DNA of 64,000 bases from CBDDHT01 sp965227905 (GCA_965227905.1 OZ245780.1:186001-250000), one strand, 5' to 3'; shown: positions 19,020 to 27,233, numbered from the stretch's first letter. Numbers and translations: made by a program. Notes: a model not told the origin generated them from the letters alone.

Positions 19020-20443
19020 TAATGACCTCCTGAGTCACCTTGGTTTTCAGCGGCGGCCATCTGAACCGTACCGCCGGCTTGGTTTGCTGGAAGTTTCCCT
19101 CTCATGAGCACACTGAAGCGCACACGCGCACGCCAATATTCCGCAAGCGCTTGTACCGACTCTTGTGACGATCGGATCTGTCGTTGTTTGGCTTGAATAA
19201 GCTGGAAGACGCTTTCCTGCATCGCATTCACCTGGCGTGTCGTCTCCAGGAGTAATACCTTGGATTGCGGTAATACCGACGCTTTGTAATAGAGCGCCAT
19301 CTTACGAGCTGTCTGGAGTGAAACTCTTGTCAGACGCGCGGCGGAGCGGACCTTGATCGCGAGCGCAGTGTAGTTGTCCCGCGCCCGCGTCAGTTCCATG
19401 ATTGCCTTGGCTTTGCGCGGCCGGCCCCAATCGAAGATCGGCAGCTGGATCTCAAAGATTGGACCTGCTTCCTCTTCGCCGTCATCACGTTCCCACTCAC
19501 CGCCGGCTTCAAGGTCCGGTATCAATGATTCGGCACGTTTCAGCCGATATGTCTTAGCGAGCGTAATAAGCCTCTGACGTGCCGCCCCGAGCTCGAGGCT
19601 GGCCTCAACCGCGCGCCGCTCAGCATTGTGAGTGGGAACTTTACGCGTCGGGATCGTTGGCAGCATATTAGATGCTCGCCATCGGATTTGTGATCCGCTT
19701 AATCCCATAAGTACGTTGAGTGCTTCGCGCGCTGCTGTTGCACTTGTCTCGGATTTGGCGAGTGACAACTTCTCACGCACAAGCTCGGCATTCTGCGTCT
19801 CGAACTCGAGCGCCGTCGTGTTGCCAGCTTCCCTTAGACTTTTTGCAGCCGCCATAGAGGCGCGCGTCGAGGTCAGAACATCTCGAAAGAGCGAAACAAG
19901 TTGGCGGCTTGACTGATAGTCGATGAAGGCCAGGTGCGTTTCACTGGCCACGCCGAGAACCTCCGCCGAAACTCGGAGTTTGGCTTCTTCAAGTTGAGAG
20001 GCGGCAACACGCTTCTTAAGCGGGATGTAAAGTATCTCGATGACCTTGAGGGCTCCACCGAACGCAAGATTGGTTACCCCCTCATCACTGAACGTGATGC
20101 TCCCATCGACAATTGGGTTGGGCAATCGCGTGGCTTGCGCCAAATCGGCTTGCGCGATTCCAAGCTCAGCATAAGTCGCCTGCAGCTTACGATTGTTCAA
20201 CAATGCAATCTGCACAGCCGATGACGCGGTGAGGGGCCGCGACAAGAGCCTCCGGACTTCAGCCTTTGAGTTAGATGGCGTTTGAGCGTCGCGATCCCAA
20301 GCCACGCGCTTGCCGCTTCGTTCGCTGACGATCTGAGCGACCTCGTCAAAGGCACCGTCCGGAGAAGTTGTGATGCAACCACCGAGCGGTAGCAACGCAA
20401 CGATCGCGAAAACTCTGATTGATATTGTTCTATAGAATCTCAT
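19019..20443 (-). CDS. TolC-family outer-membrane lipoprotein
   Basis: An outer-membrane factor of about 474 residues. I start it at 20443 (reading MRFYRTISIRVFAIVALL), with GGGAGGCGGCG directly before it and a lipobox LPLGGC; a longer frame to 20551 has no signal character. The OEP fold is seen in VQIALLNNRKLQATYAELGIAQADLAQ and, after the second repeat, RRAVEASLELGAARQRLITLAKTY-type helices (given here in parts). It follows a small lipoprotein and precedes the multicopper oxidase. No RND pump lies in this cassette, so it may pair with CusBA or act in copper export by another route; that is inference. Confidence 0.87.
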   Translation of the reverse strand: MRFYRTISIRVFAIVALLPLGGCITTSPDGAFDEVAQIVSERSGKRVAWDRDAQTPSNSKAEVRRLLSRPLTASSAVQIALLNNRKLQATYAELGIAQADLAQATRLPNPIVDGSITFSDEGVTNLAFGGALKVIEILYIPLKKRVAASQLEEAKLRVSAEVLGVASETHLAFIDYQSSRQLVSLFRDVLTSTRASMAAAKSLREAGNTTALEFETQNAELVREKLSLAKSETSATAAREALNVLMGLSGSQIRWRASNMLPTIPTRKVPTHNAERRAVEASLELGAARQRLITLAKTYRLKRAESLIPDLEAGGEWERDDGEEEAGPIFEIQLPIFDWGRPRKAKAIMELTRARDNYTALAIKVRSAARLTRVSLQTARKMALYYKASVLPQSKVLLLETTRQVNAMQESVFQLIQAKQRQIRSSQESVQALAEYWRARVRFSVLMRGKLPANQAGGTVQMAAAENQGDSGGH

Positions 20444-20453
20444 CGCCGCCTCC

Positions 20454-20711
20454 CTAATGCTTATGGTGCTGATGACCAGCACTCGAATCTGTAGGAGCAG
20501 GCTGCCTTGGTGCAGACCGCTTGCGCTCAAGCTTGGGACGAACGTTTTCAAACTCCGGCTCTAGGGCACGGCTGACGTGCAACGGTGTTCCCGCTGACGC
20601 GTCTGGATTTGCCGGATGGGTCGTTGGTACGAAGAAATCGTCCGCGAACCTGTTTCGGCAACCCGAAATTGCAAGTGTAAGAATGAGCAGTATCACAATA
20701 CGACCAAACAT
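20454..20711 (-). CDS. small His-tailed lipoprotein
   Basis: An 85-residue predicted lipoprotein starting at 20711 (reading MFGRIVILLIL) with the same GGGGTTAGAG ribosome-binding leader as cusC. The lipobox is LAISGC. The mature part is Pro/Arg-rich and ends in a His cluster (GHQHHKH) fit for metal binding. It stands 11 bases before the TolC-like gene. The leader and first residues resemble the cusC start, so this gene marks the point where the duplicated cassette head diverges. Not a family I recognise; a copper-handling role is inferred from the histidines and context. Confidence 0.75.
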   Translation of the reverse strand: MFGRIVILLILTLAISGCRNRFADDFFVPTTHPANPDASAGTPLHVSRALEPEFENVRPKLERKRSAPRQPAPTDSSAGHQHHKH

Positions 20712-20805
20712 CTCTAACCCCCCGGTTAGCGCCCGGCATTCCCTTTGACCGGTGCGATGCAACTGATGCGCAAACCGAAGGGTCAAGCCCGCAGATTACG
20801 CAGAA
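20712..20805 (-). promoter_or_regulatory. duplicated leader upstream of the lipoprotein-TolC-MCO operon
   Basis: This is the counterpart of the leader at 12340-12430. On the minus strand it holds a TTGACC hexamer about 75 bases before the ATG, a CGGTTTGCGCA block, ACCGGTCAA, GCCGGGCGC and GGGGTTAGAG. The shared blocks are candidate sites for the copper-responsive regulator. Confidence 0.5.
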
Positions 20806-20823
20806 TATCGACGTCAGGGGGTA

Positions 20824-21234
20824 TCAGATGCGATAACGCGCAGTGCGCACATAGATTGGCTGATCAGTCAGCAAAACATCTACGGCGGCGTACACTGAGG
20901 GCGGTCCGTGACCACCAATCGACCCTAATGGGCTAACGGTTATCGTAGTATGGAAGGCATCACTGCCAATCCATGCCTGCTGCGTAGGTACATTTTGTAC
21001 AGCAGCAATCGATGTTGTGTTCCAGCTGTGGCAGTCGGTTGCACACGCGTGGTCCAATTCACCAGGATTTCGTGGACAATGCGAACCCTTAGCCGGTGCC
21101 TTGTGCGTGTGATCGGCTATCGTCGCGTGAAGGTCGCTTTGAGTGCCCGCACCAGCGCCCACGGCACCCAAGAACGTGCATGGTGCGATCGTGATGGCTA
21201 GCGCCAGCAACATTGATAACGTACGAATCAGCAC
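20824..21234 (-). CDS. small secreted Cys/His protein, copper-cassette head (copy 2)
   Basis: The 136-residue paralogue of 12452-12862, also with a GTG start (AAGGTCG upstream) and a near-identical signal region. The central motif is SHCPRNPGELDHACATDCHSW; the C-terminal tail ends RYRI as in copy 1. The middle region between motif and tail has diverged freely, so the conserved parts (export signal, Cys/His motif, C-terminal beta-like tail) are the likely functional ones. It probably opens the transcript that continues through the lipoprotein, TolC-like protein, multicopper oxidase, cytochrome c and cupredoxin. Function unknown; copper binding is inference. Confidence 0.8.
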   Translation of the reverse strand: MLIRTLSMLLALAITIAPCTFLGAVGAGAGTQSDLHATIADHTHKAPAKGSHCPRNPGELDHACATDCHSWNTTSIAAVQNVPTQQAWIGSDAFHTTITVSPLGSIGGHGPPSVYAAVDVLLTDQPIYVRTARYRI

Positions 21235-21255
21235 GATAACGACCTTAAACTAAGA

Positions 21256-21489
21256 CTAGTTCGCAAGAACTCTATCAGAAACCCAAGCGACCAGGCTGTC
21301 AATGATCCGGCACGCCTTCGCAGGACAATTTTCGTTTACCGTTGCAGATGCATCACAGTTGTTGCACGCCGCGGAAAGCAAAAAATTACCGCGTTTGAGC
21401 TCGGTGAGCATGAAATACACTCCGCTTGTAAATCGGCTCTCGACAGGCGGTTTACAAGGCGGCTCGGGTCCGGCTTGAGCACCATTCAT
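21256..21489 (-). CDS. small Cys-rich hypothetical protein
   Basis: A 77-residue ORF of unknown function. Its C-terminal half has clustered cysteines (SAACNNCDASATVNENC, then PAKAC) that could bind metal or form disulfides. The start is uncertain; an internal ATG at 21411 (reading MLTELKRGNF) gives a 51-residue protein. It lies 21 bases upstream of copy 2 of the Cys/His protein, and a decayed relative lies in the same position before copy 1, which supports it being an ancestral part of the cassette. Confidence 0.5.
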   Translation of the reverse strand: MNGAQAGPEPPCKPPVESRFTSGVYFMLTELKRGNFLLSAACNNCDASATVNENCPAKACRIIDSLVAWVSDRVLAN

Positions 21490-21876
21490 TCAAGCGGCAA
21501 CAAATTCAATTACCGTTGACGCCGAAGAGAAACAGCGCTCAAAGGCAGCGAGTCTGATCGCAACAACCTCGCCGGTGCCGCTTTCGCTCTCACTCAATCG
21601 GGACAAAAAACTATAGTGGCGGAGGGGCGTAGGTATGGGCTCAGCTTTGCTGGTGAGCTAACCCTATCTAAGGATGTATTTGTTTTGTTTAGGGATCACG
21701 ATCCTTCGATTTTTGCTCTGCCGGTTCATTCCTGCCAAGGATGGAAATCTTGCCGGACAAGCGGTGAATTGCAACACGGACGTGGTTGCGTGTCTTGCAA
21801 TTCTCCTCTGCCTTGCCCAGCCGGTCGTTTTCCATGGCTGGAATGAACCAGCTCAAAAACTTGAAAGGAAACGATC
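21490..21876. repeat. intergenic region with a long imperfect hairpin before the plasmid-type gene
   Basis: The arms at 21723-21747 and 21828-21849 pair through GGTTCATTCC / GGAATGAACC and TGGAAA / TTTCCA. A nested stem, GAATTGCAA (21766-21774) with TTGCAATTC (21795-21803), fills the loop. A smaller stem lies at about 21636-21658. The structure ends about 25 bases before the ATG of the 84-residue gene. Such imperfect long hairpins occur in single-strand (Frpo/ssi-type) promoters of conjugative leading regions; that role is hypothetical here. Confidence 0.5.
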
Positions 21877-22131
21877 ATGACCAACAACAAACCAATCCAC
21901 ACAATCCGAGATGGCGCTCTCAAAGTCAGCATCTGGGAGAACCAATCCGAAAAAGGCACCTTCCACAGTGTCACTTTCGGCCGCACCTATACCGATGAGA
22001 AAGGCAGCGCCCAAAGCGCAGACAGCTTTTCGGGAGGCGACATTCTCAAAATCCGCCGCCTAGCTGAGAAAGCTTATGATCACATCGCGGTGCTGCGATC
22101 GGAAAAACGCCAAGTACAGGACGCGGCGTAA
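21877..22131 (+). CDS. small conserved plasmid-type protein
   Basis: An 84-residue soluble protein with a clear AAAGGAAACG ribosome-binding site. It begins with PIHTIRDGALKVSIWEN, has a beta-rich middle (FHSVTFGRTYTDEKG, SADSFSGGDILKIRRLAEKAYD), and resembles small uncharacterised proteins common on alphaproteobacterial plasmids and ICEs, often near ardA or parB-like genes. It is a single-gene unit between a large upstream hairpin and a downstream terminator. No catalytic motif is apparent. Role unknown; early expression during conjugation is a context-based guess. Confidence 0.8.
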   Translation: MTNNKPIHTIRDGALKVSIWENQSEKGTFHSVTFGRTYTDEKGSAQSADSFSGGDILKIRRLAEKAYDHIAVLRSEKRQVQDAA

Positions 22132-22138
22132 GCCACAC

Positions 22139-22177
22139 TTAGGGCGCGCCCCACGCGGTGCGCCCTAACCTGTTTCT
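22139..22177 (+). terminator. intrinsic terminator
   Basis: TTAGGGCGC (22139-22147) pairs with GCGCCCTAA (22160-22168), followed by a T-rich tail (TGTTTCTTTC), directly after the 84-residue gene. It may also serve the convergent gene that ends at 22276. Confidence 0.75.
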
Positions 22178-22275
22178 TTCTAGACTACCGAAGATATCAA
22201 TTGTCTGCTTTGCTAATTAGTGCTGTCTTGCCTCCGTGAGATCATTTTCGGAACGTAAGGGCAAATGATCCTGGG

Positions 22276-23469
22276 TCAGCGCCGCTTGTATATGTCGAAC
22301 TTTGGCCTTTTCCCGTTGTCTATCCAGATTTTTGCGGGTTTGTTGACCCACGATCGCCGCGTGGGCACAAACGAATCTGCTCCCCCTGCAGCACGTTTTC
22401 GTCGCGAAAGCGGCCTTGTGTGTTGTCGTCTCTCAGTGAACAAGTTTTGGTCGGTTTGTGGGTTCGATGCCCTGCCTTCCGCGCTCTCTTTCATTGCTGG
22501 TCGTGCGGTATCTTGTGCTGTTTCGGCCGTTGGTGCACAGCCACCGTTTTTCTCACGTACCTGCTTCAAATGTTTTTGGATTTTTTCAGAGAATTCTCTC
22601 TCTTCTCTAATTTGCCGCGCCTCCGCCCGTGGGCGATTGGTTATCGCGCTGCCTGAGCGCTCCAAATTTCGCCTACCATTTTCCAGCCAGATCTTTTCTT
22701 GAGCGATATTGAAGCCTAGATCGTCCTCAATCTGCTGTTGCTCCTGAGCTGTCATGGGACCGCATTCCTGATCCCGACCCTTTTCACCAGATGTTTGCTT
22801 TCCATCCGGCGCCTGCTTAGCGGGCTCCGCAGACTGCTCAAGGTCTGCAAGACTTTGCCATAGGTCAATTATGTTTTGAAATTGTGGGTTTGGAATATAG
22901 GACTGACCAGACCGTCTCGCTTGTGCCGCTTCAAACTGCGCAACACCGGATGGTGTGCTGAAGTCTGCATTCCGCTCACGAGCAAACCTTCTGCGATCCA
23001 ATCCAACCTTTTCCATCTGGCGCTGTAAGGGGTATCTCTTGTCGCGAAAACCATCGATTGCACGTTGCGTGAGCTTTTCCGTTTGATAGTCTGCTAATAT
23101 CGTAACACCGACACCCGCCGTAGCTCCCACTACAGTGCCAAATCCTGGTCCCAGTACGACTGTTCCAATTGCTGCGCCTTTAGGTATCGCTGCGATCCCA
23201 ACGGTGGTGCTGACAACTCCACCAACTGCACCGGCCCAATCCTTATTCCGAGCATCGTTAACTGCAAGGCCATATCCCAGCCCTGTCCCTGTCCTGACTA
23301 AGGTCCTCCCGGCGTCTCGAAAACCCGATTTCTTGAGATACTCACCTGCTACCGAAAAACCATCGTCAACGCGATCGACTTCACCTTCAGCCTGCGCGGC
23401 CTTAGACGAAATCGCCATGGCAACGACAAAGCTGGCAGCAATTGCGTTCGAAGACCGAGCAAGTGACAT
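22276..23469 (-). CDS. hypothetical exported protein with glycine-rich hydrophobic core
   Basis: An unrecognised protein of about 397 residues. I start it at 23469 (reading MSLARSSNAIAASF), 2 bases after the stop of the upstream gene and with AAGGAATAAGC before it; the frame is open further but overlaps that gene. A signal peptide (cleavage near AAQAEG) is followed by a Gly/Ala/Val-rich hydrophobic region, residues about 75-130, with small-xxx-small spacing like a glycine zipper (VGIAAIPKGAAIGTVVLGPG). The C-terminal 200 residues are charged, Gln/Arg/Glu-rich and probably coiled coil (REEREFSEKIQKHLKQVRE). This could be a membrane-inserting secreted protein; no function is claimed. Confidence 0.65.
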   Translation of the reverse strand: MSLARSSNAIAASFVVAMAISSKAAQAEGEVDRVDDGFSVAGEYLKKSGFRDAGRTLVRTGTGLGYGLAVNDARNKDWAGAVGGVVSTTVGIAAIPKGAAIGTVVLGPGFGTVVGATAGVGVTILADYQTEKLTQRAIDGFRDKRYPLQRQMEKVGLDRRRFARERNADFSTPSGVAQFEAAQARRSGQSYIPNPQFQNIIDLWQSLADLEQSAEPAKQAPDGKQTSGEKGRDQECGPMTAQEQQQIEDDLGFNIAQEKIWLENGRRNLERSGSAITNRPRAEARQIREEREFSEKIQKHLKQVREKNGGCAPTAETAQDTARPAMKESAEGRASNPQTDQNLFTERRQHTRPLSRRKRAAGGADSFVPTRRSWVNKPAKIWIDNGKRPKFDIYKRR

Positions 23470-23471
23470 GC

Positions 23472-24305
23472 TTATTCCTTGACCAAAAGGTCGACAACAT
23501 CCTGCCCACCCACCGACAGATTTCCGTCTTTGTCTACCCACCCTTGAACGAGCATGACAGATCGTTTTCTGCGAGCGACATGCATGGTAAGCAAGTCATA
23601 ACCGGGTATGTGTCGCCATACTCCTGCCAGGATAATATCATCCACGCTTTTGGCGTTTCCTTTAGTGGCGGTCTTGGCCTGTATGTCGATGAGTTGGTAT
23701 TCATCGATATCAAATTTTCTTAACGCTTCGCCCGCAATCGTCGCCGCAGCGGCATCACCGTCCAATAGATTCTGAACCGCTGATAGCGAAGGGCAGTTAG
23801 AATACGGGAAAATAGAAATAAAAGCTCGCAACTGAACTTCGGCAGATTTCTGTAACGACCATTCTATGGTGCGATTTTTCGCAACATAGTCAAACCATGC
23901 AACATTCTCGGCTTCATCTTTTGGCTCCAATCCCAGAGATAATCGAGCGTCCAAAATTCTGTTGCTTTCATCGACACTCAAAAACATCCAAACATTTTGA
24001 ACAACATTGTAAAATCCAACGACGATTTCCCCGCCTCCCGCACATCCAATGAACGGCAAAGAGGGCTCCAGAAAAAACACCAAATAACCGTCTTCTTTTA
24101 TCGCAGCCAACAGAGGCGGATTTATTGTGTTCTCCAATTTTCCGAATGCTGAGTCAGGCCTTTCAATTATATTTTTGCGAATTGCCTCTGCTCTAAGAAC
24201 GAGCTGGCTGTGTAAATTTGCCCATTTAGAGTCGACCGGCTGGCTTTGCAACACAACAGGAGTCGCGCATAAAAACAAAAAGAAGAGAATATACAATATT
24301 CGCAT
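23472..24305 (-). CDS. hypothetical periplasmic protein
   Basis: A 277-residue protein I do not recognise, with an N-terminal signal peptide (LYILFFLFLCATPVVL). A hydrophobic segment with cysteine (FIGCAGGGEIVVGFYN) near residue 90 and a second Cys in FPYSNCPSLS near 175 could form a disulfide. The C-terminus (AGVWRHIPGYDLL, VMLVQGWVDKDGN) looks beta-rich. It is AT-richer than the chromosomal genes. Two bases separate its stop from the start of the glycine-rich protein, so the two work as a pair. Function unknown. Confidence 0.65.
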   Translation of the reverse strand: MRILYILFFLFLCATPVVLQSQPVDSKWANLHSQLVLRAEAIRKNIIERPDSAFGKLENTINPPLLAAIKEDGYLVFFLEPSLPFIGCAGGGEIVVGFYNVVQNVWMFLSVDESNRILDARLSLGLEPKDEAENVAWFDYVAKNRTIEWSLQKSAEVQLRAFISIFPYSNCPSLSAVQNLLDGDAAAATIAGEALRKFDIDEYQLIDIQAKTATKGNAKSVDDIILAGVWRHIPGYDLLTMHVARRKRSVMLVQGWVDKDGNLSVGGQDVVDLLVKE

Positions 24306-24901
24306 GATCTTTAATTCGCCTATTCTATTTTAATATTGAAAGAATTTAGGGCAAATTGGACCTAAAAACAATCAATTTACACTGCTTCTCACATAATATT
24401 GAGTCTTTCGCATCTCCCGCCCACCGGTGGGCAGGCCGGGTACTATTGCCCTAGCCTCGTACCTCGGCAAGCTCCACCGAGACACGGCAAAGTGCCGTAT
24501 CTCGGCCCATCCGGGTAACGCCCCCTGATGCATAAGAGGTCAGGTGGCGACATAGGTGTCGCCGCTCATTTCGCACGAGATAAATCTCGCGCTTGGAACC
24601 CAACTTTCCAGCTTACATCAAAACCGTGGACGCCTCCGGCTGTGGGTCAATGATCTTACCGCCGCAAGACGCTCTATGGCCGCACGCGGCCGAGAGCGCC
24701 TAACGGTCTCCCGAGAAGAGCATTGACCCATCCACGGATGTTAATCGAGACGCCCGGGTTTTGACATTGCCCGGACGGGGCCCGGACAATGGCTTCTTTA
24801 TTTATATTTTCGGACGCTCGCCGCTGGGCAAGGGTTCATGCGCGGTCTTGAAGGAAAAAAGTGGCTTCGCATGGAAATAACCCAAACCAAGCGAGGATGA
24901 T
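24306..24901 (+). promoter_or_regulatory. hairpin-dense leader upstream of ardA, candidate single-strand promoter
   Basis: No ORF is present, but 24419-24790 is packed with stems: palindrome GCCCACCGGTGGGC (24419-24432); CCGAGACACGGCA (24477-24489) with TGCCGTATCTCGG (24493-24505); GGCGACA/TGTCGCC (24546-24563); GCACGAGAT/ATCTCGCGC (24573-24592); an outer stem CCGTGGA (24624-24630) with TCCACGG (24731-24737); GGGTCAATG (24644-24652) with CATTGACCC (24721-24729); and inside it GACGCTCT..GGCCGC / GCGGCC..AGAGCGCC (24668-24700). A TTGACA at 24761-24766 is followed after 18 bases by GACAAT. ArdA genes of ColIb-type plasmids are driven by promoters formed in folded single-stranded DNA; this leader fits that picture, unproven. 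Confidence 0.5.
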
Positions 24902-25408
24902 ATGACCCAGCTATTTGCCCAGCCCTACGATATTTCAGCGGTGGGATTCTACTTTGAAACAACTGAGGACTATACCGCCAAAGCGGCCAAGATCAGGAAT
25001 GATTGCGGCGGTGTGGTCGAAGAATTCGAAATCCAATTTATCGATGGCGAAGACATAGACGCCGAGCTTGCAAGAGCTTGGAGCCTGAACCAAGCCAATT
25101 TTCCAGACTTTCTGGATGCCGCCGATGAGTGGGATGAGGATCAAAAAACCCGCTATATAATCGCCGTTGGTGAATGCGGTTATTCCCATGAGCAAATAGC
25201 GGATGATCCTGGTCAGTTCGATATTATGCTCTATGAGCTTAGCTCAATGAGAGAGCTTGCGGAGCAGTTCGTCGAAGAGGGGATTTATGGCGAAATCCCC
25301 GAACCGCTGCGATATTACATCGACTATGATGCTATCGCCCGCAATCTCTCGGTTGATTATTCCGCAGCCACGATAGCCGGAACTCATTTCATTTTTCATT
25401 GCGCCTGA
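24902..25408 (+). CDS. ardA: antirestriction protein ArdA
   Basis: A 168-residue acidic DNA-mimic that inhibits type I restriction enzymes, protecting incoming mobile DNA. Length matches ArdA (about 165). The protein is strongly acidic (DEWDEDQ, EEFEIQFIDGEDIDAE) and carries the family-typical C-terminal segment IPEPLRYYIDYDAIARNL. It is preceded by a GAGGATG-type ribosome-binding site and by the hairpin-dense leader, and followed 91 bases later by an orphan ParB-like gene. In conjugative elements ardA and ParB-like genes are typical of the leading region that enters the recipient first. Confidence 0.92.
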   Translation: MTQLFAQPYDISAVGFYFETTEDYTAKAAKIRNDCGGVVEEFEIQFIDGEDIDAELARAWSLNQANFPDFLDAADEWDEDQKTRYIIAVGECGYSHEQIADDPGQFDIMLYELSSMRELAEQFVEEGIYGEIPEPLRYYIDYDAIARNLSVDYSAATIAGTHFIFHCA

Positions 25409-25499
25409 GGTTCCACCCCAGAGATCAGCGGCCCTCCATGGTTTGCCTGATCTCGCGGGTGCAATTCCGCGCTGACACAAAACGAAAAGGAAACGAGCT

Positions 25500-27215
25500 A
25501 TGAAACTCGAATTTATTGACATTGATAATCTTAAACTCTCACCCCTGAACGTACGAAAGCACGGTCACAAGAATGGCGATGACCTGATCTCCAGCATCAA
25601 ATCGCTCGGGATGCTCCAACCGCTCTTGGTACGGCCCAATTGCGAGGGCTTCGAAATCATTGCCGGTCAACGGCGCTTTCACGCCCTGAATGTGATCGCA
25701 CAGCAAGAGGACGTAGAGCCTGTACCCTGCATCATTATGGACGAGGGCGATGATGCCGCAGCCATCGAAGCCTCGCTGGCTGAAAACATCGCCAGATTGC
25801 CTATGGACGAGATTGACCAATATGTTGCCTTCTCAGCGCTCCTCAAACAGGGACGCAGCGTGGAGGACATCGCGGCGCATTTCGGGGTGACGGAAAGGCT
25901 GGTGACACAGCGCCTCGCAATTGCAAATCTCTATGTGCCGATCCTGAATGCCTATCGCCGTGACGAGATCGAGCCTTCCACCATCCGCATTTTGACCATG
26001 GCAACAACCCGCCAGCAAAAAGCATGGTTCAAACTCTTTAAGTCCGAGGATGAATATGCCCCCGAAGGCTATCAGCTCAGAAGCTGGTTATTCGGCGGCG
26101 ATGAGATACCCGTGGACAATGCTCTGTTTGATCTGAATGGATATGATGGAGTGATCACAACCGATCTCTTTGGAGAAGAGAGCTATTTCAGTGACAGCAC
26201 TCAGTTCTGGGAGCATCAGAGCAGGGCAATTGCCGGAATGATCGCAGATTACAAAGCCGAAGGCTGGAGCGAAGTCGAATTGCTCGATGTCGGTGAGCGC
26301 TGGTGCAAATGGGAGCATGGCGAAATCGCCAAAGACGAAGGTGGCAAGGTCTATATTGTCTGCTCAAGTGACGGTGAGGTTGCCGCCCATGAAGGCTTTC
26401 TGCCGGAAAAGGAAATTAAGCACCGGGAGCAGGCAGCGCACAGTGGCGTCGACAAACCGAATGACCGCCCGGAACTCACCAAATCCATGCAGAACTATCT
26501 CGGGCTGCACCGTCACGCCGCTGTGCGTACGGAGCTTCTGGCTCATTCCGGGATTGCGCTGAGGCTTGCGGTTGCGCAGATCATCGCAGGATCAGCTCAG
26601 TTGCAAGCCCATGCCGATCCGCAGAAGGCCAATGCAGATACGATCAAGCAAAGCCTGAAAGGAAATACTGCCGAAGACTTATTCGCACAGGAACGTCTTG
26701 CGGTTTGCGGTCTGTTGGAGCTGTGCGATAGCGACAGAAGCTCAGTCGTGCCGAAAAAAGAGGATTGGAACGCTGACCGCGATGTTCATGCAATCTTTGC
26801 AAGGTTGTTGGAGTTGGATGACGAAACCGCCTCCCGCATCCTGACCTTCGTTATTGCCGAAACCCTGCCATGCGGCAGTGCCATCGTCGAAATCCTTGGC
26901 AATCTGATATCTGTCGATATGGCGAACCACTGGAAGCCTGATGAGGTCTTCTTTGATCTCCTGCGGGACAAGGAAGGGATCAACGCAATGGTATATGAGG
27001 TGGCTGGCAAGAATGCCGCTGAGGAGAACATCGCCGCCACTGCCAAGGTGCAAAAATCTATCGTGCAAAACTGCCTGTCCGGCGAGCGCAAAGCTGAAGT
27101 TCAGAACTGGCAGCCCCGCTATATGCGGTTTCCGATGGAAGGCTATACCGAGCGCGGCGGAATCGACGCTATCGAAGCATGGAATGGCGTGAAGGATACC
27201 TTCGAAGCTGCATAA
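25500..27215 (+). CDS. orphan ParB/Spo0J-like nuclease-domain protein
   Basis: A 571-residue protein with an N-terminal ParB N domain: IDNLKLSPLNVRKH, SIKSLGMLQPLLVRP and the CTP-binding GQRRFHAL motif (residues 56-63), then AENIARLPMDEIDQ and a helix-turn-helix KorB-like region (VEDIAAHFGVTERLVTQRLA). The long C-terminal part (residues about 200-571) has no recognised domain. No ParA partner is adjacent, so it is not a normal partition ParB; such orphans are common in leading regions of plasmids and ICEs next to ardA. A strong AAAGGAAACGAG ribosome-binding site precedes the ATG. DNA-binding/CTPase role is from family knowledge. Confidence 0.9.
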   Translation: MKLEFIDIDNLKLSPLNVRKHGHKNGDDLISSIKSLGMLQPLLVRPNCEGFEIIAGQRRFHALNVIAQQEDVEPVPCIIMDEGDDAAAIEASLAENIARLPMDEIDQYVAFSALLKQGRSVEDIAAHFGVTERLVTQRLAIANLYVPILNAYRRDEIEPSTIRILTMATTRQQKAWFKLFKSEDEYAPEGYQLRSWLFGGDEIPVDNALFDLNGYDGVITTDLFGEESYFSDSTQFWEHQSRAIAGMIADYKAEGWSEVELLDVGERWCKWEHGEIAKDEGGKVYIVCSSDGEVAAHEGFLPEKEIKHREQAAHSGVDKPNDRPELTKSMQNYLGLHRHAAVRTELLAHSGIALRLAVAQIIAGSAQLQAHADPQKANADTIKQSLKGNTAEDLFAQERLAVCGLLELCDSDRSSVVPKKEDWNADRDVHAIFARLLELDDETASRILTFVIAETLPCGSAIVEILGNLISVDMANHWKPDEVFFDLLRDKEGINAMVYEVAGKNAAEENIAATAKVQKSIVQNCLSGERKAEVQNWQPRYMRFPMEGYTERGGIDAIEAWNGVKDTFEAA

Positions 27216-27233
27216 AGACAGAAATCCAAAAAT

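Noticed and set aside
21674..21880. Plus-strand ORF running through the long hairpin
   Set aside because: It is made of the inverted-repeat DNA and overlaps the ribosome-binding site of the supported 84-residue gene.
24419..24790. tRNA cluster, riboswitch or CRISPR array
   Set aside because: Stems have no tRNA cloverleaf or CCA end, no repeat-spacer periodicity, and no recognised riboswitch core.
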